Of a stretch of DNA of 64,000 bases, positions 9,040-18,193 are shown in pieces (the first letter of the stretch is position 1; each line of letters begins with the position of its first letter). The notes below the pieces were generated by a model, which saw only the letters and a program-made list of their open reading frames with translations, was not told the origin of the DNA and made no database searches. Made by a program: the position numbers and the translations under genes. This DNA comes from an uncultured Sphingomonadales bacterium (GTDB lineage: Bacteria; Pseudomonadota; Alphaproteobacteria; Sphingomonadales; Rhodothalassiaceae): NCBI GenBank assembly GCA_947499155.1, contig CANMND010000001.1, positions 597,241-661,240 of the forward strand, in the 5' to 3' direction.

Positions 9040-9735
9040 TCAGTCGTTACGGCGGCGGCGCATAATGCCAAGCCCGATCAAGGACAGACCAAATAACGCG
9101 AGAATGCCAGGCTCTGGCACTTCCACCGGATCATTGCCAACGGGCGAACCATCTCCGGTTGCTGCAGCAAGTAAATAGCTATTGGACATGCGGAAACCGA
9201 AAATAATGTCTGAACCTTCGTCGATACCACGAAACTCAAACTGATTTACACCACCTGGGGTGCTGATCGGCGCTTCGTCCTTCAAGTTAAAGCTGGAAAT
9301 CACCAGTCCATCGGAATCAATGGTCTCGATGATCGGTGGCAAATATGAACTACCCAATGACGCGTAGTTTAAATAAGCGCCAAAAGACGAAACCGGCGCA
9401 TCAAAGCTGAACTGCATATATCCGGTTGGCGCGTCAACCGCTGCATAAACCGCGCTACCACCGAAACTGCCGTTGTCATTAAGGTTATAGCTCCCCTGAC
9501 CGAGGACCCCCCCCTTCCCAGAATTTGTATCTGACGATACAACGGTAAATGTTATGCCACCGGGAATAGGCTTCGGACCAAAAGTAAAGTTGTAGCTTCC
9601 GGTTTCGTAAGCACTCAAATCCAAACGCAGGCCATTATAACCATCATCACTAGTCAAAAGTATTCCAGCATGGGCTGACGAAATCATTAATCCAAAGGAC
9701 GCCAGCGCCCCTAAAAACAAACCACGTACCTTCAC
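9040..9735 (-). CDS. PEP-CTERM sorting domain protein (exosortase substrate)
   Basis: I start this gene at the GTG at 9735, six bases after AAGGGGAG, rather than at the upstream ATG at 9813, which lies inside the promoter. This gives 231 residues: a Sec signal (VRGLFLGALASFGLMISSAHA), a Gly/Ser/Asn-rich beta-type extracellular domain, and a C-terminal sorting signal made of VPEP, a short hydrophobic helix (GILALFGLSLIGLGIM) and an RRRR tail. Exosortase cleaves such tails and hands the protein to an exopolysaccharide or surface matrix. No exosortase gene is in the window, so it must act from elsewhere. The gene has a sigma-54 promoter and upstream dyads (separate entries) and its own terminator. 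Confidence 0.9.
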   Translation of the reverse strand: MKVRGLFLGALASFGLMISSAHAGILLTSDDGYNGLRLDLSAYETGSYNFTFGPKPIPGGITFTVVSSDTNSGKGGVLGQGSYNLNDNGSFGGSAVYAAVDAPTGYMQFSFDAPVSSFGAYLNYASLGSSYLPPIIETIDSDGLVISSFNLKDEAPISTPGGVNQFEFRGIDEGSDIIFGFRMSNSYLLAAATGDGSPVGNDPVEVPEPGILALFGLSLIGLGIMRRRRND

Positions 9736-9796
9736 ATCGAGCTCCCCTTCAATGGCAGTAATTGCATGATCAGACGAATATTTCACATTACTATAA

Positions 9797-9813
9797 TGCA
9801 ATATGTGCGCCAA
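9797..9813 (-). promoter_or_regulatory. Sigma-54 (-24/-12) promoter of the PEP-CTERM gene
   Basis: The minus strand reads TTGGCGCACATATTGCA. TGGC and TTGC are separated by exactly seven bases, the spacing of the sigma-54 consensus (TGGCACG-N4-TTGC). Transcription would start near 9785, leaving a leader of about 50 nt before the GTG start. PEP-CTERM genes are known to be controlled in several bacteria by the PrsK/PrsR two-component system with sigma-54; applying this here is inference. Confidence 0.75.
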
Positions 9814-9826
9814 TCATGTAACGCCT

Positions 9827-10023
9827 TGTAATTACAGGGGTTCTTCGATAAATTTTAAATTTTACGAATGATACGCTGTCTGTTTGTAAAAATTACAGAC
9901 AAGGCAATGAGAGCGTGACGTGAATTTCGCCCGACAAACGCTGCGACTTCCACCCTAGACTGCTCTGGCGCTGTGACAAGGCCCAAACCTGTTCATTCCA
10001 CAGGTTCAACTGTAAACTTTACA
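9827..10023. promoter_or_regulatory. Three TGTAA/TTACA dyads upstream of the sigma-54 promoter
   Basis: Three related dyads lie upstream of the -24 element: TGTAATTACA (9827-9836), TGTAAAAATTACA (9885-9897) and TGTAAACTTTACA (10011-10023). They share TGTAA...TTACA half-sites with 0, 3 and 3 central bases. They look like enhancer sites for a sigma-54 activator such as a PrsR-type protein, although the first lies close to the promoter. A hairpin AACCTG/CAGGTT (9986-10006) also lies in this 393-bp interval, which contains no gene. Confidence 0.5.
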
Positions 10024-10128
10024 GACACCAGTTCGTATAATCAGTCGCCAGCATGCAAGAACCAGAGCCTGCAAGATCAGCGTATTAGCCCACACACGCC
10101 GCTCTGTGCTTGGTGCGGGATTAAGACT

Positions 10129-11220
10129 CTACGACTTAGGGTCACGAGACAACGCCTCATCATCGGCATCGACTTTGGCGATCTTTTGCTCGGCCAATTC
10201 TTGATCATCCGGGTCTGCTTCCAGTTCCGTATGATCGATCTCAGCCCGTGGCTCGTGATGTAACAGGACATGGATCGGGAAATGGTCGGAGCCGATATGT
10301 CCCAATCGTGCAACCGAGACCACGCTAAAGTCGCCTGAACAAAACACATGATCCAATGGCCAGCGGAGAAAGGGATAGGACGCATGAAATGTGCTGTACA
10401 TGCCACGCCCGATCCGAGGGTCGAGCAAGCCGCTGATTTTCTGAAACAGGCGGGTCGATGCGGACCAGGCAACATCGTTCAGGTCTCCCATGACCAGCAC
10501 GGAGCCATCCGTTTCGGCCACCTCTTTCGCCACTACCAGCAATTCCGCATCGCGTTCAGCCGATGTTTCATTCTCGGTGGGGCTGGGAGGAGCGGGATGG
10601 ATGCAATGGAGCCGGACCCGGTGCCCTGAGCGCATCACCACATCCACATGGATCGAGGGGACGTCGTCCTCAACCAGAAACAGGATTTTTGGCTCGAACA
10701 GTTCGAGCCGTGAATAAAGATGCATTCCATACAGATTGTCGAGCGGGTGTTTGACACTGTGCGGGTAGTCTGAATCCAGCACATCCAGTTGGCTTTCCCA
10801 CCATTTGTCTGTTTCAACGGCGAGGACAATATCGGGCTTGAGCGATTGGATCATGCGAAGCAGCGCGGCCGATTCCCGATTGGGCGTAAGTACATTTGTG
10901 ACCAGAACACTGAGGGTGCGCTGCGTGTCCGTGTTTGAAGCTGGCTTTAGTTGCTTGGGCCAGACCGCTGTATAAGGGGCAATCCGAGCCAGTTGGAACA
11001 AAATACAAACCGCCAAAAGCGCAACAAGTACCCAGTCTTCAATGTCACGCCAGCCCGCAACGGCAAGATACGCCAACAGGATAACCACTGTCAGAACAGT
11101 CACCTGCACACGCGGAAACTCAAAACCCCGGATCCACCAGGCATCATGCCGAAGCAGCGGCAGCAACGTCCACAGCACTGCAAAGACTGCAACAATCGCC
11201 ACCAGCCAATGCAGTACCAT
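10129..11220 (-). CDS. Membrane-anchored endonuclease/exonuclease/phosphatase (EEP) family protein
   Basis: This 363-residue protein has three N-terminal hydrophobic helices (residues about 3-95) followed by an EEP fold. Recognisable motifs are VLAVETDKW (metal-binding Glu), VMGDLNDVAWS (GDLND), RWPLDHVFC and GHIGSDHFPI (the catalytic SDH with Asp-His). Members of this membrane-anchored group are usually annotated as putative phosphodiesterases, and true substrates are rarely known. The C-terminal about 40 residues are acidic. It begins 15 bp after the end of the GIY-YIG nuclease gene, in the same direction, so it marks the left border of the defence block and may be read through from it. Whether it belongs to host or island is unclear. 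Confidence 0.88.
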   Translation of the reverse strand: MVLHWLVAIVAVFAVLWTLLPLLRHDAWWIRGFEFPRVQVTVLTVVILLAYLAVAGWRDIEDWVLVALLAVCILFQLARIAPYTAVWPKQLKPASNTDTQRTLSVLVTNVLTPNRESAALLRMIQSLKPDIVLAVETDKWWESQLDVLDSDYPHSVKHPLDNLYGMHLYSRLELFEPKILFLVEDDVPSIHVDVVMRSGHRVRLHCIHPAPPSPTENETSAERDAELLVVAKEVAETDGSVLVMGDLNDVAWSASTRLFQKISGLLDPRIGRGMYSTFHASYPFLRWPLDHVFCSGDFSVVSVARLGHIGSDHFPIHVLLHHEPRAEIDHTELEADPDDQELAEQKIAKVDADDEALSRDPKS

Positions 11221-11235
11221 GGTTCCTACTCTGCT

Positions 11236-12444
11236 CTATTTTCCTTGTATCAGACTAGCAGTTTTGGGGTCATATTTATACGCGTCAATCGTCCTGTCCT
11301 TGATTTTCTCTACAAGCTCATCAATCACGAAAATCGGCACCAGGAACCACTCACGAGGTATGACAGGGTGGCCAAAGCGGTCATTGATTTGGATATCAAG
11401 CTGGGCGCGTTCAAGGAAACGATGAATAAGCTTTTCGAGCTTGCTGCGATTGATGTTATAAAGTTTATAAGTGGCAACTATTTCAACGTCTGCCATCAGA
11501 AATGTCGGGTCTTTAGCCGCATTGGCAATTCGCTTTTTCACACTGCCGCCGGTCACGCCAATTTTATGGAGTACGTCACGGTGTTCTTTTACCTGCGGAT
11601 GCTCGGACTTGCTTTTGAGAACATATATTGTGCCGCTTTCCAAATCTTCCTCTTCTTGTTCATGACCGAACAATGGCCCGGCTGACGGTTCAGAAACTTG
11701 CCGGCTCGTTTCATCTCTATAGATAGCTCTCTGCATGGAACGGAGGAGCAAGTTACTTTCGGTGGCGTTAGAGTAGATCACCCGAAGTCGTGCATCGGAT
11801 TGGCCATTTGGCGCTTTAAAAAGTTCTCCAACCTCTGCGACATAAGCAATTTGGCCACCCAGAATAAAAAACTGGCCTTGAGCTATGTCCGTTTTCAAAA
11901 ACCCAGCATCCTTGCGGATTTGGCTCGTAATCCGAACTCCTTCATTCAGTTCAGCTTGAACCGCTTGAAACAATGGCTTGAACTGCTCAAAGTCCTCGCA
12001 TTTCTCGCGATTGGCAATCTCCTCGGCAGCCCGTTTTTCAGCAGTCGGTCGAACGTGACGTAATTCAGTTATAGATGATGTCTCTTTTTCCACACCCAGC
12101 GCCCGAAGCAGAGCTTCATCATCAAGCTCATTGACATCAAGCTCATCCGTGGACACTTCGTTCGCCAGAAGACCTTGATGATCTAGTGGTTCAACAAGCG
12201 TTCGGCATTCCTCCTGCGTTCGAATACGGTCCAGCCGGACGGCGTAGAGACGCTCGAATATATCGCATTCTTCGCGGTGCGATGGGATGCGTCCATGCTC
12301 CTCCACGAAGCGTTGGATTTCTTCAAAACCTGCGATAATACGCTCTTGGCGGGGTGTACGCGTCGCCTTTTTCTTGACCTCAACCTCTACACCCAGTGCG
12401 GCAAGAAGTGCATCATCTTCTTGTGTGAACTGTGACTTAGGCAT
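11236..12444 (-). CDS. GIY-YIG (T5orf172-type) nuclease, last gene of the methyltransferase/helicase operon
   Basis: This 402-residue protein has a charged helical N-terminal half and a GIY-YIG-like domain at about residues 270-385. The strand GTIYVLKSKS is the GIY element and HKIGVTGGSVKKRIANA the YIG-plus-arginine helix; EKLIHRFLERAQLD carries the metal-binding glutamate region, and REWFLVP closes the domain as in T5orf172/Mug113 proteins. These domains cut DNA as single-metal nucleases. It overlaps the helicase gene by 8 bp, so expression is coupled, and it is probably the cutting subunit of the system. A GAGG ribosome site precedes the ATG. Confidence 0.85.
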   Translation of the reverse strand: MPKSQFTQEDDALLAALGVEVEVKKKATRTPRQERIIAGFEEIQRFVEEHGRIPSHREECDIFERLYAVRLDRIRTQEECRTLVEPLDHQGLLANEVSTDELDVNELDDEALLRALGVEKETSSITELRHVRPTAEKRAAEEIANREKCEDFEQFKPLFQAVQAELNEGVRITSQIRKDAGFLKTDIAQGQFFILGGQIAYVAEVGELFKAPNGQSDARLRVIYSNATESNLLLRSMQRAIYRDETSRQVSEPSAGPLFGHEQEEEDLESGTIYVLKSKSEHPQVKEHRDVLHKIGVTGGSVKKRIANAAKDPTFLMADVEIVATYKLYNINRSKLEKLIHRFLERAQLDIQINDRFGHPVIPREWFLVPIFVIDELVEKIKDRTIDAYKYDPKTASLIQGK

Positions 12445-14488
12445 TGACCGCCTCGTCTCTCATTCTTGACAAATAGGCCACGCCTTCAGCCATACGCTTT
12501 TCCCACGCATCAGCAGCATCGAGCGCAGGTCTACGCCCCCGTTCTTGCTTGAATTTAAGGGCACGCTTTGCCAGATCGCGCGCTTCCTCTGGGGTCAGGT
12601 TGACACGCCTGGCTGCAATGACTTCCCCTACCTGCTTCAGAATTTCCGCAGACATTGTTTTTGCCAGGATGGCATAAGCCTGCCCAAACGGGTTGATGCG
12701 GTCAATCAGGTCAATGTCCAGTTCACGCACATCCATTGCAAACTTGCGTACACCTTCGATCAGCGCTGTGTTGCCGCCCAGTTCATCCTTAATACCTGAA
12801 TTAGCGAACTCTTTGGCTTTCTGGGTGAGGTTCAAGGCTGCAATCGCATGTTGGCGGATTGACTCATGGTCTTCCTCATCAAGCTCAGGATAACGGTCTT
12901 TGACGATCTTACCCATTCGCACCTGGGTCAACTCTTCTGGCACCATTTCTTCATCAAACAAGCCTCGCTCAAGGGCAGTTTTATCCTGCACAAAGGCGGT
13001 AATCACCTCGTTCAGGTCTTCCTGCACAATGCGCTGGGCATCATTACTTTTCGGTTCTGCCAGGCCTTTAATTTCAATCTGGAACTGACCCGTCTCTTCA
13101 TTAAAGCCGACGTTTTCCTTGTTCGGGTCATACCCCCCTTCGCCATAGTCAAACCCTTCCACAGGGCCGCTTGCAGCATTTTTGGGTGTGAAGTTGAATT
13201 TGGGTGCCAGCACTTGTTCCATCAGCAAGCTGGCTGCAATGGCCTTCAGTGTGTCGTTCACCGCATCTGTCACTGCTTCTTCTGAGGCATCAGGCTCAGC
13301 AATCAGGTTGGTGAAGCGGGCATGGGTTTTGCCCGCTGCATCGCGAGTTGCGCGGCCAATAATCTGGATGATTTCTGTCAGGCTGGCGCGGTAACCGATG
13401 GTCAGCGCGTGTTCACACCAAATCCAGTCAAAGCCCTCCTTGGCCATACCAAGGGCGATAATAATATCCACATGGTCACGGTTATTCTTTTCTTCTGGCC
13501 GTTTCAGCGCCGCCGAAACTTTATCGCGCTTGGCGGGGTCATCATCTACCAGGTCAGCAATCCGCAATATTTTGCCATCCTCGCGGGCAACCAGGTGAAA
13601 ACCTGTATCTGGATCAATGCCTTTCCATTCGCCTAGCTCTTCAATGATATGCTCAACTTCCTTGTGCTTATCCTTGGTGCTTTCGCGGCTGTTTACATTG
13701 GGGATATGGATAATGGTTTTCTCATTCGGGTCCAGCACTTCCAAAATGCTGTCAGCATATGAGCCTGCATAGAAATAATAGCCAATATCGAGGCGCTTCA
13801 GGTGCTCATACCCATTAAGCTGCTCATAGTAAGTATATGTGACTGTATCAAAATTAGCTTCGTCCTCTGGGTTCAGCACCGCAACAGCATCCCCGCGAAA
13901 GTATGAGCCTGTCATGGCCACAATATGCACTTTGTCACGGGCAATAAACTGGCCCAGATGCGCCCCCAGTTTGTTATCGGGGTTGGCTGATACATGGTGA
14001 AATTCATCAACCGCAATCAGGCAATTATCAAACGCTTCAACACCGTATCGGTCCACCGCAAAGCGGAATGTTGAATGGGTGCAAACCAGCACCTGATCTT
14101 CACTGTCCAGAAATGCCTTAACCGAGTTGACCTTGCCGCCATCTTCCCCTGGGGCATTGCACAGGTTCCATTTAGGCTCCACCTTCCAATCCCAGTAAAA
14201 ACCGAACTTGGTCAGCGGCTCATCATTAAAGCTGGAACCGATAGATTTTTCTGGCACCACAACAATCGCCTTATCCACCCCTTGGTTATTCAGTTTATCA
14301 AGCGCAATGAACATCAAGGCACGGCTTTTGCCTGAAGCCGGTGGTGATTTAATCAGCAGATATTGCTCGCCACGCTTCTCATAGGCGCGTTCCTGCATGA
14401 CGCGCATACCCAGCTCGTTAGATTTTTTAGCGTTGCCATTGGTGGCGTAATTCACCGAAACTGATGGGACCGATTTAGTTGCTGTCAT
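12437..14488 (-). CDS. SF2 DEAD/DEAH-like helicase of the restriction-type operon
   Basis: This 683-residue SF2 ATPase shows motif I in SPPASGKSRALMF (residues about 50-60), motif II as VDEFHH, motif III as MTGSYF and motif VI as QIIGRATRDA. The DEFH variant of the DEAD box is notable. The C-terminal 250 residues are helical and unassigned. It resembles the translocase parts of Type I/III restriction enzymes but has no nuclease domain of its own; the GIY-YIG protein downstream, overlapping by 8 bp, probably supplies cleavage. The ATG overlaps the stop of the small membrane protein gene by 4 bp. The likely role is translocation on unmodified invading DNA. Confidence 0.9.
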   Translation of the reverse strand: MTATKSVPSVSVNYATNGNAKKSNELGMRVMQERAYEKRGEQYLLIKSPPASGKSRALMFIALDKLNNQGVDKAIVVVPEKSIGSSFNDEPLTKFGFYWDWKVEPKWNLCNAPGEDGGKVNSVKAFLDSEDQVLVCTHSTFRFAVDRYGVEAFDNCLIAVDEFHHVSANPDNKLGAHLGQFIARDKVHIVAMTGSYFRGDAVAVLNPEDEANFDTVTYTYYEQLNGYEHLKRLDIGYYFYAGSYADSILEVLDPNEKTIIHIPNVNSRESTKDKHKEVEHIIEELGEWKGIDPDTGFHLVAREDGKILRIADLVDDDPAKRDKVSAALKRPEEKNNRDHVDIIIALGMAKEGFDWIWCEHALTIGYRASLTEIIQIIGRATRDAAGKTHARFTNLIAEPDASEEAVTDAVNDTLKAIAASLLMEQVLAPKFNFTPKNAASGPVEGFDYGEGGYDPNKENVGFNEETGQFQIEIKGLAEPKSNDAQRIVQEDLNEVITAFVQDKTALERGLFDEEMVPEELTQVRMGKIVKDRYPELDEEDHESIRQHAIAALNLTQKAKEFANSGIKDELGGNTALIEGVRKFAMDVRELDIDLIDRINPFGQAYAILAKTMSAEILKQVGEVIAARRVNLTPEEARDLAKRALKFKQERGRRPALDAADAWEKRMAEGVAYLSRMRDEAVNA

Positions 14489-15057
14489 GAGGCATCCTTT
14501 ATTGTTTTATTTGATATAAGTTTTTCTCTCTCCTCTGCGATCAGCAGCATGCCTACTAGACTTCCTTCCTTTAGCTGTGAGTCATTGTGACCAAGATCTT
14601 TTCTAATCGCACGCAGCAGATCATCTACCACCAATAATGTTGCCGATGATTCTTTGTCGTTTGACAGTGTTGCGCTTTTGTTTTCAAAGTTATGCAAAGC
14701 TTCAATAACTTTTTGATCGCCCCAAACCATCAATTCTCGTTTAAATTCGATTAAGCGTTCCAACATTATTTCTTCTTTAAATTCTACTTTTTCCTTTGTG
14801 GCCTTCATAATATCAAAAATTAGCGTGATTAAGTGCATGTAAGCATTCTTTTTCTCTATGAAGTGGCGAGAGTTTATTTCGCGTCGACGGTTTGAATAAT
14901 GGCTCCACATTCCAGCAATCATAACGGCTATTGCACCGATCACAGCAGCAGTAATACCTGGATCAGCTTCCAGCAGGCTTTGGATAAAAAGCCATCCAGC
15001 AAAGATTATTATACAAAGGAGAAGTAGCCCTAATATGGTGATAAAAGCTTTATTCAT
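14485..15057 (-). CDS. Small two-helix membrane protein embedded in the restriction-type operon
   Basis: This 190-residue protein has two N-terminal hydrophobic helices (about residues 5-25 and 33-52, AVIGAIAVMIAGMW) followed by a helical cytoplasmic domain rich in Glu, Lys and Arg. I do not recognise a family. Both ends overlap neighbours by the ATGA tetranucleotide (methyltransferase upstream, helicase downstream), so it is a built-in part of the operon rather than an insertion. A membrane component is unusual for a restriction-modification locus; it could sense or anchor, but this is speculation. Confidence 0.75.
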   Translation of the reverse strand: MNKAFITILGLLLLCIIIFAGWLFIQSLLEADPGITAAVIGAIAVMIAGMWSHYSNRRREINSRHFIEKKNAYMHLITLIFDIMKATKEKVEFKEEIMLERLIEFKRELMVWGDQKVIEALHNFENKSATLSNDKESSATLLVVDDLLRAIRKDLGHNDSQLKEGSLVGMLLIAEEREKLISNKTIKDAS

Positions 15058-17804
15058 GCTGCCCCCTTTGTTGTCATTTTTGTGTAGAGTTCAAACAGCT
15101 TTTCCAGCCGCTCGGTGTCATTCTTGAAGCGGCGACCAATATAGATGCGCTCTAGTACTTCATCATTGCGCTCATGGGCATGGCGCAGATCGTCAGGCAT
15201 TTTTTCAGGGTCATAAAGGTCAGCAATGGTGGCTGGAAAATGCGCTTCCCGCGCCAGTAGAATATCTTCGGCACAGCGCGTCAGGTCTTCTTTGTTCTTT
15301 TCAGTTAATTTGGGTACTGGAAATGTATTCCAGCCCAGCGTGTTAGAATAACGGAAGTCTGTCTTCAGCTTACCACAAACCGTTGCAATCCAAACAAGAT
15401 GCAAACGAGATGCGATCAACGCCATATTCCATAAAGGGGCGTCGTAAAGACCAAAGCAAAGATTTGTAATAGTCGAATTGTTATCTATAAGCCCAACAGG
15501 TAGATATTCACGGTTTTCAGACGAAACACACGGCATTGCGATTGTTTGCATTTTGCCGATATTCATTTCACGCATTTGGTGCGCCCTTTTCGCCATCTCG
15601 TTGGCGCTCTTGTCACGACTCCCGAGCCGCATAGCCCGCACGCCCTCAACACGCTGTTTTAGAGATGTAATGCCAAGCGCTTCTTCAATGTGCCGATCCT
15701 CGATCCAGAGCACGTAACGTTCTTGGCCTCGGATGAATTCCGCAGAGCCATAGATTCGACGGACAAATCGCGCATGTTGTGCCTCACTCAAACCAAGGTC
15801 TCTCACTTCATCAGCGGACATCAAGAGATTTCCGCCGTCCACGGGTTTGTTCCCGAAGCTCATCTCGGCGACGCCGGTCAGCGGTTTGCTCGCCTTTGAG
15901 ACGATGACATTCGGAGCAGCGGCAAGGTAGGCGTTGATATTAGCCGCCTCTTTCAAAACCGCCTCGCGCTTTTCATCGAGAGAATAGAGCAGCCTCGGCT
16001 GTCGGACATGGTTTGAGACACCAATAATTGCTACCGTCACACCAGCATTGTGACTGGCAAGATTTGCCCACTTAAAGCTCGTATGGGCAAACGCAATCTC
16101 GTGCCCTGTCTTGAAGATCAGGGGCCAGAGGATAGGCACCTGCTGCCCTTGACATATCGAATTAGTGGACACGAAAGACGACACTGTCGGCGTGTGCAGC
16201 CCATAATCGGCGGCCTTCATGAACCAGCCCGCGACATAGTCGAGCGACTTCCAGCTTTTCGTGCGCCCGTCAAATATTCGCCGCAAGTCCTCTTTCTGTT
16301 CATTACTTTGCCAAGTCGACCCTAAATAGGGCGGGTTCCCACAGATATAGGTCTCGCCCCCTTCATTCTCGAAGTCAATTTCGGCCTGATCAAGCGGTGT
16401 GCTGAAGAGGTCATCACCTGCCATTTTAACAGCTTTGCCCGTTGGCGGGCAGATGCTTAGCCAGTCTAGCCGCAGGGCATTGCCCTGAGTAATCCAGTTC
16501 ATGGCATTCAGGGGCAGGAACTCAGCCAAAGCTTCCTTTTGGCCGCGATAAAGAACATCACACTGGTATTCAGCGATAATCAGGGCAAGGCGGGCGACTT
16601 CTGCTGAAAAGTCTCGCAACTCAATCCCGCGAAAATTGGTGAGCGGTATATCGGTGCGGCGGTCAGGTTCGCCACGGCGCTTATTAATTTCCGCCTCAAT
16701 CTCCCGCATTTGCTTATAGGCAATGACCAGGAAGTTACCGGAACCACAGGCTGGGTCAAACACGCGGATTTTGACAATGCGCTTACGCAGATTCAAAAGT
16801 TTGCGCTCATTATCGCCTGCTTCCGCTAACTGCTCCCGCAAGTCATCAAGGAACAAGGGGTTCAAGACCTTCAGGATATTGGGGACGCTGGTATAGTGCA
16901 TACCCAGTGCGCCGCGCTCTTCATCATCGGCCACAGCCTGGATCATTGAGCCAAAAATATCGGGGTTGATTTTCTGCCAGTCCAGATTGCCGATATGTAG
17001 AAGGTAAGACCGCGCAATTTTTGTAAACTTCGGAACTTCCGTACAGCCTGAGAACAGGTTGCCGTTCACATAGGGAAAACCGTCAGCCCAGCGCGGCAAC
17101 TTGGCGTTTTTACGGTCGTCAATCTTGGTGTTCATGGCTCGAAAAAGCTCTGAGATCACCTCATGGGTGTTTGAGCTATCCCGATCACTCATCTGCTCAA
17201 CGGTCGCAGTGAACAGGTCTTCGCCGTTGAAAATATCCGTGTCTTCGGCAAAAAAGCAAAAGATCAACCGCGCCATAAAATGGTTCATATCATGACGGCG
17301 GTCAGACGTGCCCCAGTCTGGGTTATCCTTCAAAAGCTGGACATAGAGGCGGTTAAGGCGGCTGGTCGCACGAATATCAAACGTGCTTTCACGGATTTGC
17401 TTGACCGTTGAAATGCCTGCAAGGCTCAGAAAAAAACCGAAATGGTTGGGGAAGTCTTTATATTCGCAGGCGACGGTTTCACCTGAGTTTAATTCTTCAG
17501 CCTCAAAAGTAACGCCGTCCGTTGCCAGAATGAATTTTGCTTTGGCCTTGGCCGTAGCGGGGCTATCCTTCAGTGCTTTCAGTGTGTTTGTAACCTCACC
17601 CTCAAGGCAAACTTTCAAATGAATATGGTTACGCTGAAGCACCGCGCCATCAATATCACTGGCATTGGTATTGCCGCTTTGCAGGCGCTTGATTGTGGTT
17701 GCCTTGTTGCCAAAGGCCTCCAAAAACGCAAATGGGAAGCCAGCAGGATCAAATTCCTGCTCCGCTAGCAGCGATATAGCTTCTTCAATTTCAACAGCGT
17801 TCAA
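15054..17804 (-). CDS. MmeI-like class I SAM-dependent DNA methyltransferase
   Basis: This 916-residue protein starts at a TTG eight bases after GGGAGG; the TTGA overlaps the stop of the HTH gene. The order of parts is an N-terminal MmeI-type domain (HFGFFLSLAG near residue 125), a helical spacer, the methyltransferase core with motif I (VFDPACGSGNFLVIAYKQ, residues about 350) and motif IV (ICGNPPYLGS, about residue 490), then a target-recognition region. NPPY implies N6-adenine methylation. The N-terminus lacks an obvious PD-ExK motif, so cutting is probably provided by the helicase and GIY-YIG partners. It marks host DNA and perhaps sets specificity for the whole operon. Confidence 0.9.
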   Translation of the reverse strand: MNAVEIEEAISLLAEQEFDPAGFPFAFLEAFGNKATTIKRLQSGNTNASDIDGAVLQRNHIHLKVCLEGEVTNTLKALKDSPATAKAKAKFILATDGVTFEAEELNSGETVACEYKDFPNHFGFFLSLAGISTVKQIRESTFDIRATSRLNRLYVQLLKDNPDWGTSDRRHDMNHFMARLIFCFFAEDTDIFNGEDLFTATVEQMSDRDSSNTHEVISELFRAMNTKIDDRKNAKLPRWADGFPYVNGNLFSGCTEVPKFTKIARSYLLHIGNLDWQKINPDIFGSMIQAVADDEERGALGMHYTSVPNILKVLNPLFLDDLREQLAEAGDNERKLLNLRKRIVKIRVFDPACGSGNFLVIAYKQMREIEAEINKRRGEPDRRTDIPLTNFRGIELRDFSAEVARLALIIAEYQCDVLYRGQKEALAEFLPLNAMNWITQGNALRLDWLSICPPTGKAVKMAGDDLFSTPLDQAEIDFENEGGETYICGNPPYLGSTWQSNEQKEDLRRIFDGRTKSWKSLDYVAGWFMKAADYGLHTPTVSSFVSTNSICQGQQVPILWPLIFKTGHEIAFAHTSFKWANLASHNAGVTVAIIGVSNHVRQPRLLYSLDEKREAVLKEAANINAYLAAAPNVIVSKASKPLTGVAEMSFGNKPVDGGNLLMSADEVRDLGLSEAQHARFVRRIYGSAEFIRGQERYVLWIEDRHIEEALGITSLKQRVEGVRAMRLGSRDKSANEMAKRAHQMREMNIGKMQTIAMPCVSSENREYLPVGLIDNNSTITNLCFGLYDAPLWNMALIASRLHLVWIATVCGKLKTDFRYSNTLGWNTFPVPKLTEKNKEDLTRCAEDILLAREAHFPATIADLYDPEKMPDDLRHAHERNDEVLERIYIGRRFKNDTERLEKLFELYTKMTTKGAA

Positions 17805-17995
17805 GTTTCAGGCCTCCCACTCTGCCCATCAATCCAATTATCAATATCCTCACGGCGGAAGCGCCATGCGCCGCCCACCTTAAAGCCAGGGATTTTGCCT
17901 TGTACGACAAGCGCATAGGCCGTCTTTTCCTTGATCTTCAGGTAAGTCGCGACTTCCTTAATGGTCCATATGTCGTCGTCCATCGACAGCTCCAT
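17801..17995 (-). CDS. Excisionase-type helix-turn-helix DNA-binding protein
   Basis: This 64-residue protein is of the MerR/AlpA-like HTH_17 type: IWTIKEVATYLKIKEKTAYA gives the helix-turn-helix and KVGGAWRFRREDIDNWI the wing. Two in-frame ATGs are possible: 17995, or 17983 which has a better GGAG ribosome site. It is the first gene of the five-gene overlapping operon and overlaps the methyltransferase start by 4 bp, so it is best read as the operon's controller (a C-protein analogue) rather than an excisionase. The 18000-18190 interval upstream has no other gene and probably holds the divergent promoters. Confidence 0.85.
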   Translation of the reverse strand: MELSMDDDIWTIKEVATYLKIKEKTAYALVVQGKIPGFKVGGAWRFRREDIDNWIDGQSGRPET

Positions 17996-18193
17996 TGATT
18001 CGCCCCCTTAGAAAATACGGGAAAATCGGGCAGCAACCAAGAAGTTTCAGGGAATTTTTACTACCCCTTATGGTGGAAAGACCATCATAGCCATAATTTA
18101 CAGTAATCAGTCAGTCTGGCCTTTGCCGTACTGTTTTCTGGTTTTGTGCCGATTTCAGAAGCCCATAGATGCAATAATCTGGAGGCTTTACCC

